Assembly (NCBI GenBank): GCA_964564695.1
Contig: CAZMCC010000036.1
Coordinates: 1-34,481 of the forward strand
Direction: 5' to 3'
Source: CAZMCC01 sp964564695
GTDB lineage: Bacteria > Planctomycetota > Phycisphaerae > Phycisphaerales > UBA1924
Length of the DNA stretch: 34,481 nucleotides
The position numbers and the translations under genes were made by a program. This document shows, piece after piece, positions 31,318 to 34,481 of this stretch. Positions within the stretch are counted from its first letter, which is position 1. Each line of letters starts with the position of its first letter. The notes under the pieces are model-generated. The model was not told the origin of the DNA. It worked only from the letters and a program-made list of their open reading frames with translations, and made no database searches.

Positions 31318-33525
31318 ATGAACCATCGTCTGGTTGTCTGCATCGCGGCCGCGGCACTTGCGTTCACCGCAAGTGCACAAGTAACTCCCACAATCTCCAC
31401 GCATGCCGGCTCGGGTACCCCGGGTCCCGGGCCCGACGGCGGGCCATCGGGGAACGGCGGCCCCGCGACGCAGTCCGACCTCGGCTATGCGCTGAAGGTG
31501 GCCGCGGACGGGCAGGGGAACGTCTACTTCCTCGACTTCGGTTGGGTCTTCGTCGAGGAGGCGGACCAGACCAACCAGTACGGGTCCGTCTTCGTTCGCA
31601 AGGTCGACGTCGCGACGGGGCTCATCACCACCGTCGCGGGCGGCGGCTCGTCGGCCCCGGCCGACGGCATGCAGGCGACCGATGCGTTCTTCCAGTTCGG
31701 CTGGTCGCTCGCGAGCGATCACGACGGCAACGTGTTTTTCGGCGAGTTCTACGAGTACCCGATTGTCAACGCACGCATCTGGCGCATCGACGCCTCCACC
31801 GGCATCCTGACCACGTACGCCGGCGGCGTTGAGCCGACGATGTTCTATCCGCTGGGCGAGTGCGAGGGCGAAGTCGCTCCGATTCCGTTCCCGACCGGCG
31901 ATGGCGGCCCGGCGACCGCGGCCGTGATCGTGGGCATCGAGGACATGGCCGTCGATCCGGCCGGCAACCTGCACTTCTGCGATCGCTCGACCATCCGGAA
32001 GATCGACGCCTCGACCGGGATCATCTCGGTCGTCGCCGGCACCAACGCGGTGTCGTTCGTGGACTCCAACCCCGGCGACAGTATGTGCACCGGCCTGAAG
32101 CTGGGCGTGTACTCGGGCGACGGCGGCCCGGCGACCAGCGCGACGCTCGTGTATCCCGTCGACATCGCCTTTGACAGCCAGGGCAACCTGTTTATCGCGG
32201 AGTACCCCGACCTCTCGGGCGGACCGACCAACCAGCGCATCCGGCGTGTTGACACCACCACCGGCGTCATCACCGCCTATGCGGGCAACGGGTCGGTCGG
32301 CTTCTCTGGCGACGGCGGGCCCGCGATCGCGGCCTCGCTCAATCTCACGCGCGGCCTTGCCTTGGACTCCTCGGACAACCTCTACTTCGCGGACTCGGGC
32401 AACGGCGTCGTCCGGCGCGTGAACGCCGCGACCGGCAATATCTCGACAGTCGTGGGAACGCCCGGGACGTTCGGGTTCGGCGGCGACGGCGGCCCGGCCC
32501 TGGGCTCTCTGCTCTCGACGGCCTTTGACATGGCCATGGACGCCGACGGCAACCTGTTCATCGCCGACGCCGACAATTACCGCGTCCGCAAGGTCGTCGG
32601 CCTCACCAACGCTCCTCCGACCGCGGTGGCGGGCGCCGACCAGGCGATCCACGCAACGACGCTGATCACGCTGGACGGCTCCGCGTCCTTCGACGACAAC
32701 ACGCTGTCGACGGCCCTTACCTATTCCTGGTCGTTCGTGAGCCGTCCCGCGGGCAGCGCGTCGATCCTGTTCACGCCCAACTCCCCCACATGCCAGTTCA
32801 TTCCCGATCGCGTCGGCACCTTCGCCGTCCAGCTCGTTGTCTACGACGAGGCCGGCCTGCCCAGCGAGCCCGACGTTGTGTACATCTCCTCGACGAACAT
32901 GGCGCCCACCGCCGATGCCGGTTCGACGGCGATCGCCCTCGTCTGCGATCTCGTGTGGCTCGACGGGTCGGCCAGCAGCGATCCGGAGGTGGATCCGCTC
33001 ACGTACCAGTGGACAATGGTGGATTCGCCGCGGTGGTCGTGCACCCAACTCTTCTACAGCACCACGGCCACGCCCGTGTTCTTCGCCGATCGCCCTGGCA
33101 TGTACAGCTTCAGGCTCGTCGTCAACGACGGGTTCGGCCCGTCGGCGCCCGACACCGTCACCATCACGGTCATCACGGGCGCGGAGTATGCCGAGAACCT
33201 GATCCAGCAGGCGATCGCGACCATCGAGGCGCTCCCCGCTTCGCAGGTCACGAACAGGGGCAACAAGACGGCCCTTCTCAACCTGCTTTCGCACGCCATC
33301 CGCAGCCTGCAGAACGGCAACATCGCGAATGCGTGCAAGCAGATCGAGGACGCCCTCGATCGCGTCGACGGGTGCGTCGAGCGCGGGCGTCCGGACCCGA
33401 GCGGCAACAGCCGCGACTGGGTCCTCAACTGCACCGCTCAGACGAGCGTCTACAACAACCTGATGGACGCGCTCGAGGCGGTCGACAACGAGTGCCGGTA
33501 CCACAACCGGCGCCGCTGCCGCTGA
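31318..33525 (+). CDS. Secreted NHL-repeat/PKD-like domain protein
   Basis: A 735-residue secreted protein. A signal peptide (1-20, cleavage at ASA|Q) leads into an NHL-type beta-propeller (about 25-430) with repeated units such as AVDPAGNLHFCDRSTIRKID, AFDSQGNLFIAEY, ALDSSDNLYFADSGNGVVRR and AMDADGNLFIADADNYRVRK, each followed by T-G-I--V-AG and a GDGGPA turn. Two PKD/REJ-like beta domains follow (about 437-525 and 530-620; LDGSASFDD, LDGSASSDPEVDPLTYQW). The last 100 residues are helical with several Cys (LLSHAIRSLQNGNIANACKQ), resembling the FIMAH-type helical domain found at the ends of secreted proteins. A role in surface display, adhesion or polymer binding is plausible. A Shine-Dalgarno AAAGGA lies 9 bases before the ATG. 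Confidence 0.88.
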   Translation: MNHRLVVCIAAAALAFTASAQVTPTISTHAGSGTPGPGPDGGPSGNGGPATQSDLGYALKVAADGQGNVYFLDFGWVFVEEADQTNQYGSVFVRKVDVATGLITTVAGGGSSAPADGMQATDAFFQFGWSLASDHDGNVFFGEFYEYPIVNARIWRIDASTGILTTYAGGVEPTMFYPLGECEGEVAPIPFPTGDGGPATAAVIVGIEDMAVDPAGNLHFCDRSTIRKIDASTGIISVVAGTNAVSFVDSNPGDSMCTGLKLGVYSGDGGPATSATLVYPVDIAFDSQGNLFIAEYPDLSGGPTNQRIRRVDTTTGVITAYAGNGSVGFSGDGGPAIAASLNLTRGLALDSSDNLYFADSGNGVVRRVNAATGNISTVVGTPGTFGFGGDGGPALGSLLSTAFDMAMDADGNLFIADADNYRVRKVVGLTNAPPTAVAGADQAIHATTLITLDGSASFDDNTLSTALTYSWSFVSRPAGSASILFTPNSPTCQFIPDRVGTFAVQLVVYDEAGLPSEPDVVYISSTNMAPTADAGSTAIALVCDLVWLDGSASSDPEVDPLTYQWTMVDSPRWSCTQLFYSTTATPVFFADRPGMYSFRLVVNDGFGPSAPDTVTITVITGAEYAENLIQQAIATIEALPASQVTNRGNKTALLNLLSHAIRSLQNGNIANACKQIEDALDRVDGCVERGRPDPSGNSRDWVLNCTAQTSVYNNLMDALEAVDNECRYHNRRRCR

Positions 33526-33560
33526 TCGTCGGCCGCGCTGGATCGAAACGCGCATGACTC

Positions 33561-33595
33561 ACACGGCCCGGGTGAAAGCCCGGGCCGTGTTGTTA
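33561..33595 (+). terminator. Intrinsic terminator after the NHL/PKD-like gene
   Basis: A 12-bp perfect stem (ACACGGCCCGGG with its partner) and the 6-base loop TGAAAG, followed by a T-rich TGTTATT. It lies 35 bases past the stop. Confidence 0.75.
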
Positions 33596-33670
33596 TTGTG
33601 AACGCGGAACTGCGGGAAACGGAACGGCGGAACATGGATGCACTCGCATCTGTCGCTGTTCCGCGTCCGC

Positions 33671-34231
33671 TTACTTCGCCGGCGCCATCCGGCGCGTCCA
33701 CTCCGCCAGGGCGGCCATGAACTTGCGCAGATGTTCTCGTGTGTCCGCGTCGGCGAGGTTGCCGTCGGCGTCGAACTTCCTGGAGGCGGCCGTGATCATG
33801 ATCTCGGGCTGGCTCATGAAGTGCAGGTTGAGGAACACGCCCATCTGGCGGAGGTGGTACTGGGCTCGCGCGGTGCCGAGGGCGCCCACGGACGCGCCGA
33901 TGATGCCCGCGGGCTTGCCGGTCCACGCGCTGTCGCCGTAGGGGCGCGAGGCCCAGTCGATGGCGTTCTTGAGTACGCCCGGGACGGAGTAGTTGTACTC
34001 CGGGGTGGCGAACAGGATCGCGTCGGCGGCGCGGACGCGGGCCTTGAGCTCGACGACCTTCGGCGGCGGCGACCTTTCGTCGTCCTCGCTGAAGCCCGGG
34101 ATGCCGCTGATGTCGAAGGTCTCGAGCGTGACGCCGTCGGGCAGAAGCGAGCCGGCGGCCTTGAGGGCGCCGCGGTTGTAGGACTGGCGCCGGAGGCTGC
34201 CGGGAATTCCGAGGATGGTGAGGGGTTTCAT
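33671..34231 (-). CDS. NAD(P)H-dependent FMN reductase (chromate/quinone reductase-like)
   Basis: A cytoplasmic flavodoxin-fold reductase of 186 residues. The FMN phosphate loop is GIPGSLRRQSYNR (8-20); the second flavin motif is ATPEYNYSVPGVLKNAIDW (74-92), followed by GKPAGIIGASVGALGTARAQ. These are the hallmarks of the NADPH-dependent FMN reductase family (YieF/ChrR-like, also azoreductase-like), which reduces quinones, chromate or azo dyes through FMN; the physiological substrate is uncertain. AGAGGA lies about 7 bases before ATG 34231. The terminator of the convergent upstream gene ends about 75 bases before its stop. Confidence 0.92.
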   Translation of the reverse strand: MKPLTILGIPGSLRRQSYNRGALKAAGSLLPDGVTLETFDISGIPGFSEDDERSPPPKVVELKARVRAADAILFATPEYNYSVPGVLKNAIDWASRPYGDSAWTGKPAGIIGASVGALGTARAQYHLRQMGVFLNLHFMSQPEIMITAASRKFDADGNLADADTREHLRKFMAALAEWTRRMAPAK

Positions 34232-34481
34232 GGTTGATCCTCTTCGTTGGGACGCACAAGGCAGGTTGCAACGCTATGCGAGAGGTGCGCCGGGCGATGA
34301 AGTGGTACGAGCGACTCGCACCCCGCCCTGCCAATTCTGACAGCCTTCCGCGAATGCCTCGAACAGGCACCCTCCAATGGGCAATGACATGGCGTTCCCC
34401 GCGAGAGAATCACGGAACGAATACCAGGCTAGTGTAATGTTGCATTATTGACGCAACTAATATTCAGCCGATTCGTACTGC
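34232..34481. other. Right-edge non-coding stretch
   Basis: I see no convincing gene here. The last 45 bases are AT-rich for this genome and hold a GTTGC / GCAAC inverted pair (34440-34458), possibly the promoter or operator of the FMN reductase or of a gene beyond the window. Confidence 0.4.

Noticed and set aside
30001..33555. Very long open frame (about 1180 codons) antisense to the NHL/PKD-like gene and running into the DUF4185-like gene
   Set aside because: Its product is a low-complexity mix rich in Arg, Gly and Ala, with no domain; it is antisense to two well-supported genes. High GC content removes stop codons from such frames.
34234..34437. Small plus-strand open frame of 67 codons at the right edge
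   Set aside because: No Shine-Dalgarno site or -10 hexamer at the expected distance, no family, and atypical composition; a minus-strand frame overlaps it equally well.

Overview
The window is GC-rich chromosomal DNA, most likely from a planctomycete-type bacterium of the Phycisphaerae kind. This is inference from gene content: a planctomycete-style pseudopilin with the prepilin FSLIE motif, an ECF sigma factor translationally coupled to a membrane Ser/Thr kinase, NHL/PKD-like and DUF4185-like secreted proteins, many lipoproteins and a Tat-exported flavoprotein. No rRNA, tRNA, CRISPR array or prophage was seen. About 30 genes lie on both strands as short operons, several joined by 4-base stop/start overlaps.

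Layout. 1-992 (-): recA, cut by the left edge, with an extraordinary Ser-rich N-terminal extension and its own promoter/palindrome. 1257-3654: a TPR protein (-) divergent from an ABC exporter pair (+). 3653-6614 (-): a Tat-type FAD amine oxidase and an unrecognised secreted protein, bracketed by two paired-palindrome elements. 6852-10192 (+): an acyl-CoA carboxylase beta subunit, then a REP-associated tyrosine transposase (RAYT) flanked by inverted REP-like palindromes, then thyX. 10205-13098 (-): a PQQ-type sugar dehydrogenase coupled to a catalytically degenerate alpha/beta hydrolase. 13144-15411 (+): a pseudopilin and an OprB-type porin. 15427-18840 (-): a trypsin-like lipoprotein, a hicA toxin with a hicB-like antitoxin that lacks a visible start codon, an MDR oxidoreductase and a metallo-beta-lactamase-fold hydrolase. 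18940-20794 (+): a membrane helical-repeat protein, a nested inverted repeat and a CbrC-like protein. 20831-23866 (-): an unknown protein, then an operon of two rhodanese-fold lipoproteins without catalytic Cys plus cysteine synthase. 23916-25765 (+): a DsbD-N-like protein and a redoxin, so 21.8-25.8 kb forms a sulfur/thiol neighbourhood. 25884-28663 (-): the ECF sigma factor/kinase operon, divergent from two small coupled genes (28772-29760 +). 29844-34231: a DUF4185-like lipoprotein (-), an NHL/PKD-like secreted protein (+) and an FMN reductase (-).

Regulation. About ten genes carry a -10-like TAnnnT hexamer ending 5-6 bases before the start codon and have no Shine-Dalgarno sequence, which suggests leaderless mRNAs. 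Others (5427-6614, 18940, 25061, 28772, 34231) have good Shine-Dalgarno sites.

Most notable observations: the RAYT/REP unit with a dispersed third REP copy at 29.8 kb; the RecA extension; the two families of apparent pseudo-enzymes (hydrolase and rhodaneses); the hicAB locus with a defective hicB start and a duplicated oxidoreductase tail beside it; and the fixed-spacing leaderless promoters. No intergenic stretch exceeds 300 bases; the largest are 31020-31317, 1017-1256, 34232-34481 and 6615-6851.
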